NCBI GenBank assembly: GCA_900318275.1
Contig: ONJY01000007.1
Span: forward strand, 79,739 to 143,738
Length of the DNA stretch: 64,000 bases
DNA from: an uncultured Bacteroidales bacterium
GTDB taxonomy: Bacteria; Bacteroidota; Bacteroidia; Bacteroidales; P3
Direction of reading: 5' to 3'
Program-made: the position numbers and the translations under genes
In this document: piece by piece, positions 1-8,477 of the stretch
How the letters are laid out: every line of letters begins with the position of its first letter
How positions within the stretch are numbered: the stretch's first letter is position 1
Notes under the pieces: model-generated
Told to the model about the DNA's origin: nothing
The model's database searches: none
What the model saw: only the letters and a program-made list of their open reading frames with translations

Positions 1-1597
1 GCGCCCTGTCGCTGCGCAGGAAGCCTTCTTTGTCGGCGTCGAGGATGGCCACAAGGCTCACCTCCGGCAGGTCGAGACCTTCGCGCAGCAGGTTGACGCC
101 CACCAGCACGTCGAAGACACCCATGCGCAGGTCGCGCATTATCTCCACACGCTCCAGCGTGTCTACGTCGCTGTGTATGTATTTGCTCTTGATGCCGAGG
201 TTGATGAGGTATGAGGTCAGCTCTTCGGCCATGCGCTTGGTGAGCGTGGTCACCAGCACGCGCTCCCCCTTGTCTACGGTGTCCTCTATCTCGTCCAGCA
301 GGTCGTCGACCTGGCTCACCGCCGGTCGCACCTCCACCACGGGGTCCAGCAGACCTGTGGGACGTATCACCTGCTCCACGACAACGCCCTCGGCCTCACT
401 CAGCTCGTAGTCAGCCGGCGTGGCGCTGATGTATATGGTCTGCCCCGTGAGCTTGTAGAACTCGTCGTAGGTCAGCGGCCTGTTGTCCAACGCCGACGGC
501 AGGCGGAAGCCATACTCCACCAGCGATGTCTTGCGGCTGCGGTCGCCACCATACATGGCGCCTATCTGCGGCACCGTGACGTGGCTCTCGTCCACCACCA
601 GCAGGAAGTCGTCGGGGAAGTAGTCTATCAGACAGAACGGCCGGCTGCCGGGCGAACGGCCGTCGAAGTAGCGGCTGTAGTTCTCGATGCCTGAGCAGTA
701 GCCCAGCTCCTGTATCATCTCTACGTCGTAGTTCACCCTCTCCTCAAGACGCTTGGCCTCAAGGTGTTTGCCTATGCTGTTCAGGTAGTCGCGCCGCTCG
801 TACATGTCGTGTTGTATCTGCAACAGCGCCTCGCCCATGTGCTCTTTGTTGGTGAGGAAGTTGCTGGCGGGGTATATCACCACCTCGTCGAAGCGCTCCA
901 GCCGCTGGCCGCTGATGGGGTCGAAGCTCTCGAGGCTCTCTATCTCGTCGTCCCAGAAGCTGACGCGGTAGCAGAAGTCGGCGAAGGAGGGGAAGATGTC
1001 CACGGTGTCGCCTTTCACGCGGAAGCGTCCGTTGGTGAACTCTATCTCGTTGCGCACATACTGTCCTTCGAGGAGCTCCATGAGCAGCGTGTCGCGCTGC
1101 AGCCTGTCGCCTACCTTCAGCGTCACGGTGCCGCGCTTGAACTCCTCGGGGTTGCCGATGCCGTAGATGCAGCTCACGCTGGAGACGACGATCACGTCCC
1201 TGCGGCCGCTGAGCAGCGCGCTGCTGGCGCGCAGACGCAGCTTGTCGAGCTCGTCGTTGATGGCCAGGTCTTTCTCTATGTATGTGTTGGTGGCGGGGAT
1301 GTAGGCCTCGGGCTGGTAGTAGTCGTAGTAGCTGACGAAGTATTCCACGGCGTTGTCGGGGAAGAACTGGCGGAACTCGCCATAGAGCTGTGCCGCCAGC
1401 GTCTTGTTGTGGCTCAGCACCAGGGTGGGACGTCCCAGCTCCTTGATGACGTTGGCAACCGTGAAGGTCTTGCCGCTGCCGGTGACACCCTGCAGCACCT
1501 GCGCCCGCTGACCGGTACGCACGCCCTCCACCAGCTGCCTGATGGCCTCCGGCTGGTCGCCCATGGGCGCAAAGTCCGATTTCAACTTAAACTCCAC
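1..1597 (-). CDS. uvrB: UvrABC system protein B (3' end outside window)
   Basis: Excinuclease subunit B, the damage-verifying helicase-like subunit of nucleotide excision repair in the cytoplasm. About 532 of the usual 670 or so residues are present; the C-terminus lies beyond the left edge. The N-terminus reads [19 protein letters not shown], Walker A GVTGSGKT is at residues 37-44, the DNA-gripping beta-hairpin [14 protein letters not shown] follows near residue 90, and the visible end is helicase motif V ([19 protein letters not shown]). I chose a GTG start at 1597 because AGAAAGGG lies a few bases upstream and this is where the family alignment begins. Upstream is a heptanucleotide repeat tract with no clear promoter. 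Identity is certain. Confidence 0.97.
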   Translation of the reverse strand, partial: MEFKLKSDFAPMGDQPEAIRQLVEGVRTGQRAQVLQGVTGSGKTFTVANVIKELGRPTLVLSHNKTLAAQLYGEFRQFFPDNAVEYFVSYYDYYQPEAYIPATNTYIEKDLAINDELDKLRLRASSALLSGRRDVIVVSSVSCIYGIGNPEEFKRGTVTLKVGDRLQRDTLLMELLEGQYVRNEIEFTNGRFRVKGDTVDIFPSFADFCYRVSFWDDEIESLESFDPISGQRLERFDEVVIYPASNFLTNKEHMGEALLQIQHDMYERRDYLNSIGKHLEAKRLEERVNYDVEMIQELGYCSGIENYSRYFDGRSPGSRPFCLIDYFPDDFLLVVDESHVTVPQIGAMYGGDRSRKTSLVEYGFRLPSALDNRPLTYDEFYKLTGQTIYISATPADYELSEAEGVVVEQVIRPTGLLDPVVEVRPAVSQVDDLLDEIEDTVDKGERVLVTTLTKRMAEELTSYLINLGIKSKYIHSDVDTLERVEIMRDLRMGVFDVLVGVNLLREGLDLPEVSLVAILDADKEGFLRSDRA

Positions 1598-1611
1598 AAT
1601 CCCTTTCTATA

Positions 1612-1815
1612 ATCTATAACCAATAACCAATAACCTATAACCTATAGCGAAAAACCAATAACCAATAACCTATAACCGATAACCTATAACTAATAACCTA
1701 TAGCGAAAAACCAATAACCAATAACCTATAACCGACCAATAACCTATAACCGATAACCTATAACCTATAACCAATAACCTATAACCAATAACCTATAACC
1801 AATAACCTATAACCT
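1612..1815. repeat. Heptanucleotide repeat tract, AACCTAT family
   Basis: About 200 bases built almost wholly of imperfect copies of the 7-mer AACCTAT/AACCAAT, filling the gap between uvrB and the sulfatase-fold gene. The tract supplies the TAG stop codon of the latter. It is the first of several 7-bp families in the window (others: TTGAACT, CCACTGA, ACTCTTA, CATAACT). Confidence 0.9.
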
Positions 1816-3750
1816 GCACTCCGTGCTGTGGTCGAGCAGCATCTGCTGACTCTTCTGCACCATGCCGAAGGCATAGCGGCGCATGGCAGCGGCACTGTCG
1901 GGCAGCTGGCCTATGATATCCTCCTGCGAGCCCATGCGGTAGAGGCTCTCACGCTCCTCCTTCACACGCCACAGGTAGAACAGCCCGCCGGGGCTCACCA
2001 CACCTATCTTGTCGTCGGCACTGAAGTAGGCGTAAGGACGGCGGTAGCGCTGCAGGTCCATGCCCAGCGTGTGGTTCGTGGGCTGCGGCTCCACCATGCC
2101 CATCACCGTGGCGGCGATGTCGAGCTGCAGCACGGGCCAGTCTATGCGCTCGGCGGCGATGCGGCCGGGGGCGTAGAAGAGCAGCGGCACGTGGTTGTAA
2201 GGCAGCGACATGTCGTAGAGACAGGGGCGCGCGGCTCCGTGGTCGGCCACGAAGACAAACAGCGTGTTCTCGAACCACGGCTCCTTGGCGGCGAGGTTCA
2301 TGAAGTGGCCGATGCTCCAGTCGGCATACTCCACTATGGCGCTGTCCATGTCGGCGTGCTTGGCCTTGAAGGGTATGCCGCCGGGGATGACGTAGGGGCT
2401 GTGGTCGCTGCAGGTCATCACGGTGGTGAAGAAAGGCTCGCCGTCGGCGTAGGCCTTGTTGCAGTGCTCCAGCGCATATTCAAAGAGTGTGTGGTCTGGA
2501 ATGCCCCAGGTGCCTACCACCTTGTCGGGGTCGTACTCGCTCTGTCCGTACACTTCGGTGTAGCCGTTGTTGTAGAGGAAACCGCGCATGTTGTCGAAGT
2601 CGGCGTCGTGCGGCATGAAGTAGGAGGTCTGGTAGCCCATGCTCTGGAAGGTCTGCGGCAGACCGCACATGCGGAATATCGTGGCCTGCTTCATGGCGTG
2701 ACGCGCCAGGATGGCGGGGTGACCGTAGAGCGTCGAGTAGATGCCGTTGTAGGTGTGCATGCCCGCCGACCAGGCGTTGGTGTAGAGGCGTCCGCCGGCC
2801 ATCAGACTGTCGAGGTGACGCGTCAGCGTCACACCGCTGGCCGAGAGACAGGTCTTCTCGGTGGCCATGCTCTCCATTATCACCACCACTACGTTGGTGC
2901 CCTCGGGCAGCACCACAGCACTCTGCGCCAGCAGACTGTCGACAGGCACCGCCAGCTGCTCGCCGTACACCTTCTCGGCTTCCTCCACGGGCAGCAGCTC
3001 CACGGGCTGGTTGCGGCTCTTGCTGAGCTCCTCCACGCTCTTCATGAAGGTGAAGGCCGGGTTGAGGCCTATCTGGTTGAGGAACGGCACGTCGCAGAAC
3101 GACGCCGACCCTACGCGCAGCGGACTCTTGCGCGCCAGGCGGCCGCGCATGCCGGTGAAGATGAGGAAGATGAGCAGCAACGCCAGCGGTATCGAGATGT
3201 ACAGCGGCAGGAACTGCATCGGCTTGTCACCACTCTTCTTGCTGCCCAGCGTGCGGCGGAACACGGCGGCTGTGGCGAACCACCACGACACCGCTACGCC
3301 CACAAAGGCTAGCAGCGCCAACACATATTCCCATTCGCCAAGTATCATGCTTACCACCATGTCCGGCGTGTCGCCCCAGGTGAGCGACACTACGTCGAGG
3401 CGCGAGTAGAAGTAGCAGAAATAGGGTATGTCGGCCGCACAGGCGAAGAAGGCAGCCGTGTAGCATACGTTGATGAAATAGTGCGCCACCTTGTAGTAGG
3501 CGCGAGCACGGATGCGCGCAAACTCGCCGATGAGCATCATCAGCGCCGGCAACGCCAGTATGTAGCAGCTCGCCAACGTGTCGAAACGCCAGCCCGTGTA
3601 GAGGGCGTAGCCGAAGAGACCCTTGGTGTCGACGGGCTCGGTGGCACCCGACAGGAACACCCACGACTCAACGAGGCGGAAGACGGTGAAATAAGCGATG
3701 CCTAACAAGTAGACAATCAGCAGATAATTGAAACGTGCGTATTTTTTCAT
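1807..3750 (-). CDS. LtaS-like sulfatase-fold membrane phosphotransferase
   Basis: Integral membrane enzyme of the alkaline phosphatase/sulfatase superfamily, 647 residues, with the architecture of lipoteichoic acid synthase and phosphoglycerol or phosphoethanolamine transferases. Five hydrophobic segments occupy residues 1-230 and an extracytoplasmic catalytic domain follows. Metal-site motifs are visible: VVVVIMESMATEK near residue 290, with Thr as the probable nucleophile, and FVADHGAARP near 503. The substrate cannot be told from sequence; transfer of a phospho-alcohol to an envelope glycan or lipid is the family role. The start at 3750 (MKKYARFNYLL) is preferred over in-frame codons upstream because those lie inside the divergent promoter. 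The last codons (CRL, stop) come from a heptamer repeat. Confidence 0.85.
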   Translation of the reverse strand: MKKYARFNYLLIVYLLGIAYFTVFRLVESWVFLSGATEPVDTKGLFGYALYTGWRFDTLASCYILALPALMMLIGEFARIRARAYYKVAHYFINVCYTAAFFACAADIPYFCYFYSRLDVVSLTWGDTPDMVVSMILGEWEYVLALLAFVGVAVSWWFATAAVFRRTLGSKKSGDKPMQFLPLYISIPLALLLIFLIFTGMRGRLARKSPLRVGSASFCDVPFLNQIGLNPAFTFMKSVEELSKSRNQPVELLPVEEAEKVYGEQLAVPVDSLLAQSAVVLPEGTNVVVVIMESMATEKTCLSASGVTLTRHLDSLMAGGRLYTNAWSAGMHTYNGIYSTLYGHPAILARHAMKQATIFRMCGLPQTFQSMGYQTSYFMPHDADFDNMRGFLYNNGYTEVYGQSEYDPDKVVGTWGIPDHTLFEYALEHCNKAYADGEPFFTTVMTCSDHSPYVIPGGIPFKAKHADMDSAIVEYADWSIGHFMNLAAKEPWFENTLFVFVADHGAARPCLYDMSLPYNHVPLLFYAPGRIAAERIDWPVLQLDIAATVMGMVEPQPTNHTLGMDLQRYRRPYAYFSADDKIGVVSPGGLFYLWRVKEERESLYRMGSQEDIIGQLPDSAAAMRRYAFGMVQKSQQMLLDHSTECRL

Positions 3751-3754
3751 AATC

Positions 3755-3806
3755 TGCAAAGATACGAAATATATTCTATAGTGTATAATAATTTCGTATC
3801 TTTGCA
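3755..3806. promoter_or_regulatory. Mirror-image divergent promoter
   Basis: A perfect 16-bp inverted repeat (TGCAAAGATACGAAAT at 3755-3770 and its complement at 3791-3806) with a 20-bp AT-rich centre. Each arm contains a Bacteroidota -7 box, TATCTTTG: 3757-3764 on the minus strand and 3797-3804 on the plus strand. Start codons lie only 6 nt (minus) and 12 nt (plus) beyond the boxes, so both transcripts would be leaderless or nearly so. No TTTG -33 element is seen on either side. Confidence 0.7.
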
Positions 3807-3816
3807 AGTTGTAACG

Positions 3817-5586
3817 ATGACGGAGCAAATCGCCAAGTTGTTGGTTGTAAGCATGAATACCGATATGGAACCAAGACGCGTGGAGTTAGACCTCACCCCC
3901 GAGGAGTGCATGGTGCCCGCCAAGATGCGCGGCGCTGTGGCACGCCATCTGCATCTGCCCGAGTCCGAACTCGGCGAGGTACACATGGTGCGCCGCACCC
4001 TCGACTGCCGCCGCCGCCGCAACGTCATCTATCATGCCACAGTGGAGATTGGAAGTCATAACGAAATCGACGATGACGCTAATGTCCTCTCACTCCCTCT
4101 CACTCCCTCTCACTCCCTTTCACTCCCCCCAAAAACAGTCCTCATCGTCGGTGCCGGACCCGCGGGTCTCTTCGCAGCACTGCGCTGCCTGCAGCTGGGC
4201 ATGAAGCCCGTCATCGTGGAGCGCGGCAAGCCCGTGGAGGAGCGCAAATACGACATCGCCCGACTGGCACGCGAGAAGGTCGTCAACCCCGACAGCAACT
4301 GGTGCTTCGGCGAGGGCGGCGCAGGCACCTACAGCGACGGCAAGCTCTACACGCGCTCCACCAAGCGCGGCGACGTCGGCGCCGTGCTGCGCACCTTCGT
4401 CGAGCATGGCGCCGACCCCGACATACTCCTTGAGGCTCACGCACATATAGGCACCGACCGCCTCAGCGGCATCATCGCCAACATGCGCCACACGATAGTG
4501 GATGCCGGTGGGGAATACCTCTTCAACACACGCGTCACCGACCTCGTTGTCAGGGACGGCCGCGTGCTGGGTGTGGTGACCGACGCGGGTGAGGTGACGG
4601 GCTCGGCAGTGATATTGGCTACAGGCCATTCGGCACGCGACATATACTATATGTTCCAGCGCCATGGCTGGCTGCTCGAAGCCAAGCCCTTCGCCCTCGG
4701 CGTGCGCGTGGAGCACCCGCAAGAGCTTATCAATGAGATACAATACCACGGTAAGGGATATTCAAAATACCTGCCGCCGGCGGCCTATAGTCTTACGACG
4801 CAAGTCTGCGGACATGGGGTGTTCAGCTTCTGCATGTGCCCGGGCGGCGTCATAGTGCCCGCCGCCACAGCCGACGGACAGCAGGTGGTCAACGGCATGA
4901 GCAACTCGCGCCGCAACTCGCCCTTCGCCAACAGCGGCATCGCCGTCACTGTGGACTTGAAGGATGTGTCCACTGCCCACTATCCACTGACCACTGCCCA
5001 CTGTCCACTGACCACTGACCACTCTCCCCTGCCCACTGATCACTATCCACTGACCACTAACCACTATCCACTGACCCCTGACCACTATCCACTGTCCACT
5101 GCCCACTCAACCTTGAACCTTGAACCTGGAACCTTGAACCAATCCCTGCCCACTCTCGCATTCCAGATGCAGGTGGAGCAGATCATGTTCCGCGCCGGCG
5201 GCGACGCCATCAACGCGCCGGCCCAGCGGCTGGTGGACTTCCTGCGCCGCAAGCCTTCGTCCACACTCGGCAAGACGGGTTACATGGGCGACGTGGTCAG
5301 CGCACCGCTGCACGAGCTGCTGCCACCGTTTGTCGTCGACAGTCTGATACAAGGGTTCCGCGACTTCGACCGCAAGATGCGCGGCTTCATCACCGAGGAT
5401 GCTACGCTGCTGGCTGTGGAGAGCCGTACGTCGTCGCCGGTGCGCATACCCCGCGACAAAGAGACCCTGCAGCATCCACAGCTGCAGGGCTTGTATCCTT
5501 GTGGCGAAGGCGCCGGCTACGCCGGCGGCATCGTCTCCTCGGCCCTCGATGGCATCCGCTGCGTCGAGGCTATCCCTCGAATGTGA
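3817..5586 (+). CDS. NAD(P)/FAD-dependent oxidoreductase with in-frame repeat insertions
   Basis: Flavoprotein of the uncharacterised FAD-dependent dehydrogenase family (COG2509-like), 589 residues, cytosolic. The FAD-binding motif VLIVGAGPAGLFAALR is near residue 107, followed by CFGEGGAGTYSDGKL, a GHSARDIY segment, and C-terminal CGEGAGYAGGI near 563. The physiological reaction is unknown. Two low-complexity segments interrupt it: a decamer-encoded stretch near residues 90-105, and about 60 residues near 384-446 made of seven-residue repeats (HYPLTTD-like) encoded by CCACTGA-family heptamers. Both keep the frame. ATG at 3817 is chosen because the -7 box ends 12 nt before it; ATG 3853 is an alternative. 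The 3' end overlaps the convergent PorT-like gene by 17 nt. Confidence 0.85.
   Translation: MTEQIAKLLVVSMNTDMEPRRVELDLTPEECMVPAKMRGAVARHLHLPESELGEVHMVRRTLDCRRRRNVIYHATVEIGSHNEIDDDANVLSLPLTPSHSLSLPPKTVLIVGAGPAGLFAALRCLQLGMKPVIVERGKPVEERKYDIARLAREKVVNPDSNWCFGEGGAGTYSDGKLYTRSTKRGDVGAVLRTFVEHGADPDILLEAHAHIGTDRLSGIIANMRHTIVDAGGEYLFNTRVTDLVVRDGRVLGVVTDAGEVTGSAVILATGHSARDIYYMFQRHGWLLEAKPFALGVRVEHPQELINEIQYHGKGYSKYLPPAAYSLTTQVCGHGVFSFCMCPGGVIVPAATADGQQVVNGMSNSRRNSPFANSGIAVTVDLKDVSTAHYPLTTAHCPLTTDHSPLPTDHYPLTTNHYPLTPDHYPLSTAHSTLNLEPGTLNQSLPTLAFQMQVEQIMFRAGGDAINAPAQRLVDFLRRKPSSTLGKTGYMGDVVSAPLHELLPPFVVDSLIQGFRDFDRKMRGFITEDATLLAVESRTSSPVRIPRDKETLQHPQLQGLYPCGEGAGYAGGIVSSALDGIRCVEAIPRM
4086..4130. repeat. 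Decamer repeat inside the FAD oxidoreductase gene
   Basis: Four imperfect copies of TCTCACTCCC inside the coding frame, giving a Ser/Leu/Pro-rich linker just before the FAD-binding motif. Confidence 0.85.
4969..5155. repeat. Heptamer repeat array inside the FAD oxidoreductase gene
   Basis: About 187 bases of CCACTGA/CCACTGT/CCACTAT heptamers, ending in CCTTGAA heptamers, lie inside the open frame. Because 21 bp is both three heptamers and seven codons, translation gives six runs of a seven-residue unit (HYPLTTA, HCPLTTD, HSPLPTD and so on). The same heptamers occur in intergenic DNA at 6460-6510, 6660-6700 and elsewhere. Confidence 0.93.
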
Positions 5587-6400
5587 AGCTCAGCATGAAG
5601 GTGCGGCTCTTGAGGTTGTCGAACGAACGTATGTAGATGTCGGGGTCCTGCACCTTGAGGTCGACGAGACCGAAGGCCATCTTGAACTCTATGGCGAACT
5701 TGACGTAGCGAAGGAAGACGTCGAAGCCCACGCCCATGCTGTAGCGCAGGTCGTGAGGCTGCAGACGCACGATGGACTGGTTGGTCTGGTTGCGGTTCTT
5801 GCGCAGCGAGGCGAAGTCGAAGCCGTAGCTGGCGCCGGCGGTGAGGTAGGGACGGAAGTTGTTCCAGCGCACAGCGCGGAACTTGAGCTCCAGCGGTATG
5901 TCGCCGTAGACGGACTCCACGTTGCGCGACCTCTCGGCAAGGCGGTGCGAGGTGAGGTAGCCGTTCTCCCAGGAATAGCCTATGGTGCGTGTGACGAGGG
6001 TCACACCGGGCAACAGACGCAGGTTGAACCAGTTGCCCAGGCGCAGGTCGCCGATGACGGCGATATGGAAGCCCGGGGCGTAATAGGAGGTCACACCCTG
6101 CAGCGTCTCCCGCAGCGTGTCGTTCTCGCTGAAGGCCAGGTCGAACTTGCTCTGTGTGTAGCCTACCTGTATGCCGTAGTGCAGCGTGCGTCGGTCGAAC
6201 TGACCAAGGTTGCCGAGGGCGCTCTGTCCTCTCAGCGCAAGCGGCGACAAGACAAGGACAAACAAAAGCAGGGCAGGGTAGAGCCCCCCGAAGGTCCTCC
6301 CATCATCCATCATACCTCTTCCATCATCCATCATACCTCTTCCATCTTCCCTCTTCCCTCTCACATCAACCAGTATCTTCCTCATCATATATTTATACAT
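5570..6400 (-). CDS. porT: PorT-family outer membrane beta-barrel protein
   Basis: Predicted exported barrel of 276 residues. A hydrophobic signal segment (YPALLLFVLVLSPLAL) at about residues 41-56 is followed by alternating beta-strand sequence ending in an aromatic C-terminus (FMLSFTFEG), as expected for an outer membrane protein. Overall pattern and length match the PorT family, whose Porphyromonas member is needed for type IX secretion; I recognise it by pattern only. The region ahead of the signal core is unusually long because residues 14-34 are encoded by a 21-bp (3 x 7) repeat, giving GRGMMDD twice. A start nearer the hydrophobic core is not excluded. It converges on the flavoprotein gene with a 17-nt overlap. 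Confidence 0.65.
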   Translation of the reverse strand: MYKYMMRKILVDVRGKREDGRGMMDDGRGMMDDGRTFGGLYPALLLFVLVLSPLALRGQSALGNLGQFDRRTLHYGIQVGYTQSKFDLAFSENDTLRETLQGVTSYYAPGFHIAVIGDLRLGNWFNLRLLPGVTLVTRTIGYSWENGYLTSHRLAERSRNVESVYGDIPLELKFRAVRWNNFRPYLTAGASYGFDFASLRKNRNQTNQSIVRLQPHDLRYSMGVGFDVFLRYVKFAIEFKMAFGLVDLKVQDPDIYIRSFDNLKSRTFMLSFTFEG

Positions 6401-6789
6401 GATAGTTGTTCAATAACTCCTAACTCCTAACTCCTAACTCTTAACCCTTAACTCTTAACCACTAATCACTATCCACTGCCCACTAACCACTGTCCACTAT
6501 CCACTGTAAGTATTTTTTAGTAGATTTTCTTGAAATTTTGAGCCCGTAGGGCGACCCTCAACCCAACGCCAGGCTTCAGCCTCTGGCGAAAAATTCGAGT
6601 AATTCGCCAGTAATCGACCGGCTCCCGCCCTTAATTCGTATAATTTGCATAATTCGCCGTTCCACTATCCACTGACCACTAACCACTATCCACTTCTCGT
6701 GTAATTCGCCGTTAAACCTTAAACTTTGAACTTTGAACTTTGAACTCTCATAACTCTTAACTCTTAACTCTTAACTCTTAACTCTTAAC
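6401..6789. repeat. Intergenic repeat mosaic
   Basis: No gene is seen. The stretch consists of heptamers (AACTCCT, CCACTGT, ACTCTTA, TTTGAAC), a REP-like module at about 6525-6600 (TTTTGAG, a CCGTAGGG palindrome, then ACGCCAGG...CCTCTGGCG), and ATTCGCCAGTAATCGACCGG segments that recur at 7993, 8760 and 63500. Confidence 0.85.
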
Positions 6790-7803
6790 TCACTCCGTAA
6801 TCTCCCCCCTCAGCGACTGGCTCAGGCGCTGCTTCACATGCTCTTTGTCGTCGGGGTACTGGCCGAGGAGACACATCATCTTGGTGATGGCGGCCTCTAT
6901 GGTGATGTCGCCGGCACCTATGACACCTATGCGGTCGAGGTCGCAGGAGGCGGCATACTGGCGCATCTTCACGGCGCCGGCCTTGCACTGTGTGACGTTG
7001 AGCACTATGACGCCACGCCTGATGGCAGCCTCTACGGCTGAGATGAACCACTCTTCCGTGGGGGCGTTGCCCGAGCCGTAGGTCTCTATCACCACACCCT
7101 GCAGGTCGGGGGTGTTGAGGACAGCCCCCACCACCTCGGGACCGATGCCGGGGAAGAGCTTGAGGATGGCCACACGGGTGTCGAAGTGCTTGCGCACCTG
7201 CAGCTTCTCCGTGGGCATGGGAAGGAAGAGATGCTCGCGGAAGCTGATGTTGATGCCCACGCGGGCCAGCGAAGGCAGGTTGTAGGAGGCGAAGGCGTCG
7301 AAGTTCTCGGCGTTCATCTTGGTGCTGCGGTTACCGCGGTAGAGGTGGCTCTCGAAGAAGATGCACACCTCGGGGATCACCGCCAGACGTGTGGAGGCTA
7401 TCTCGAGGGCGCAGATGATGTTCTCGCGACCGTCGCTGCGCAGCATGCCCAGCGGCAGCTGGCTGCCGGTGAGGATGATGGGCTTGCTGAGGTTCTTGAA
7501 CATGAAGCTCAGCGCCGACGCCGTATAGGCCATGGTGTCGGTGCCGTGAAGCACCACGAAGCCGTCATAGTCGTCGTAGTTGCGCTCTATCTTCTCCGCT
7601 ATCTCCACCCACATCGAGGGCGTCATGTTCGACGAGTCGATGATGTTGTCGAGGGTGACGGAGTCAATGCCGTAGCTGCAGTTCTTCAGCTGCGGCACAG
7701 CGTCGTAGATGCGGTCTAGGGCAAAGGGATGCAGCGAGCCGTTGTCGTCCTGCACCATACCTATGGTGCCGCCGGTATAGACAATAAGCACTTTCTTTTT
7801 CAT
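6790..7803 (-). CDS. ansA: Type I (cytoplasmic) L-asparaginase
   Basis: Hydrolyses L-asparagine to aspartate and ammonia. It is 337 residues long, normal for the AnsA type, and has no signal peptide, so it should be cytosolic. Both catalytic threonine motifs are present: YTGGTIG at residues 9-15 and LHGTDTMAYTAS near 86-97. The substrate loop GSQLPLGMLRSDGREN and the C-terminal Rossmann-like domain are intact. It starts at ATG 7803. No convincing -7 box lies upstream on this strand; TATTTTAG about 15 nt before the start is a weak candidate. The gene ends at a TGA bordering an ACTCTTA heptamer tract. Confidence 0.95.
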   Translation of the reverse strand: MKKKVLIVYTGGTIGMVQDDNGSLHPFALDRIYDAVPQLKNCSYGIDSVTLDNIIDSSNMTPSMWVEIAEKIERNYDDYDGFVVLHGTDTMAYTASALSFMFKNLSKPIILTGSQLPLGMLRSDGRENIICALEIASTRLAVIPEVCIFFESHLYRGNRSTKMNAENFDAFASYNLPSLARVGINISFREHLFLPMPTEKLQVRKHFDTRVAILKLFPGIGPEVVGAVLNTPDLQGVVIETYGSGNAPTEEWFISAVEAAIRRGVIVLNVTQCKAGAVKMRQYAASCDLDRIGVIGAGDITIEAAITKMMCLLGQYPDDKEHVKQRLSQSLRGEITE

Positions 7804-7862
7804 GCCACTAATAACGCCGGTTGAACTAAAATATTGTGATGCTGATTTTATTTATGAGACCG

Positions 7863-7892
7863 TTGTCTCTTTCAACTTTTTTTGTAACTTTG
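7863..7892 (+). promoter_or_regulatory. Orphan Bacteroidota-type promoter
   Basis: TTG at 7863-7865, exactly 19 nt, then TAACTTTG at 7885-7892. The match to the Bacteroidota housekeeping consensus is very good, but only a 22-codon frame follows. It may be the surviving front end of a lost gene or drive a small RNA. Confidence 0.5.
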
Positions 7893-7992
7893 CATCTTCG
7901 CCGACCACCACGACCGCCGGCATGGAGGCTCTGGACTGGCTCCCGCCCCACTGGCCACTAGCCACTGACCACTGTCCACTTTTCGAGTAATT

Positions 7993-8078
7993 CGCCAGCA
8001 ATCGACCGGCTCCCGCCCGCCAGGCGTAGCTCTGGCAAAAGTTGTCCGCGTTGTCTAAGTTGTCGTTAATAAAATTCG
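7993..8078. repeat. 86-bp dispersed repeat, copy 1
   Basis: Starts CGCCAGCAATCGACCGGCTC and ends at AAAATTCG; read against 63500-63585 in the same orientation it is identical as far as I can compare. Contains the GCCAGGCGTAGCTCTGGC hairpin. Function unknown. Confidence 0.9.
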
Positions 8079-8198
8079 CTCGCCGTTAAAAAACTCTTAA
8101 CTCATAACTCTTAACCCATAACTCATAACTCATAATTCATAACTCATAACTCTCAACTTCCCCCAACCAACTAATTCCCAGCAAGGAACAAAATAAAT

Positions 8199-8229
8199 TT
8201 TGCCATTCGCCGAAAAGTTAGTACTTTTG
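8199..8229 (+). promoter_or_regulatory. Probable promoter of tRNA-Gln
   Basis: TTTG at 8199-8202, 19 nt, then TACTTTTG at 8222-8229. It lies about 170 nt before the tRNA on the same strand, and the intervening leader is largely GGTTATA heptamers. Confidence 0.55.
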
Positions 8230-8400
8230 CACCCGCTTTGAATGGTTATAGGTTACGGGTTAGAGGTTATAGGTTAGAGGTTATAGGGAAATGAGTAGTG
8301 GATAGTGTAGAGTGGAAAGTTGAGAGTATTCAAAATCCAGGATTGGTGTGGAGACATAACAACTCAAAACTTAAAACTCAAAACTCAAAACTAAAGGAAT

Positions 8401-8474
8401 TGTCCCATGGTGTAATGGTAGCACATCAGATTTTGGTTCTGCTTGTCGAGGTTCGAATCCTCGTGGGACAACCA
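8401..8474 (+). tRNA. trnQ: tRNA-Gln (anticodon UUG)
   Basis: Acceptor arms TGTCCCA (8401-8407) and TGGGACA (8464-8470) pair perfectly, and discriminator A plus an encoded CCA follow at 8471-8474. The T arm has the GGTTCGAATCC loop sequence. The anticodon loop is TTTTGGT, giving UUG, which reads glutamine CAA (and CAG by wobble). The anticodon stem is closed by four good pairs with one outer mismatch. A rho-independent terminator follows directly. Confidence 0.95.
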
Positions 8475-8477
8475 AAA

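Larger units (their letters stand above)
7804..8197. other. Gap with orphan promoter, dispersed repeat and heptamers
   Basis: No gene that I can support. It holds an orphan promoter (7863-7892), a short plus-strand frame from ATG 7921 (22 codons) that runs into heptamers, one copy of an 86-bp dispersed repeat (7993-8078), and a CATAACT heptamer tract from about 8095 to 8160. Confidence 0.7.

Noticed and set aside
764-1612. Long plus-strand frame opposite uvrB
   Set aside because: It is the complement of well-conserved UvrB codons and has the Val/Leu/Ala/His composition of an antisense shadow.
1612-1815. Possible CRISPR array in the heptamer tracts
   Set aside because: Units are 7 bp with no spacers and no cas genes nearby; the same holds for the tracts at 6401, 8095, 11331 and 63180.
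1828-3312. 494-codon plus-strand frame opposite the sulfatase-fold gene
   Set aside because: The minus strand carries clear catalytic motifs and membrane helices; the plus frame is a GC-skew shadow.
5399-6430. Plus-strand frame of 343 codons over the PorT-like gene
   Set aside because: Starts inside the flavoprotein in another frame and covers the PorT-like gene antisense; no domain.
7802-7990. 62-codon plus frame starting opposite the asparaginase start
   Set aside because: Spans a promoter and ends in heptamers; composition is not protein-like.
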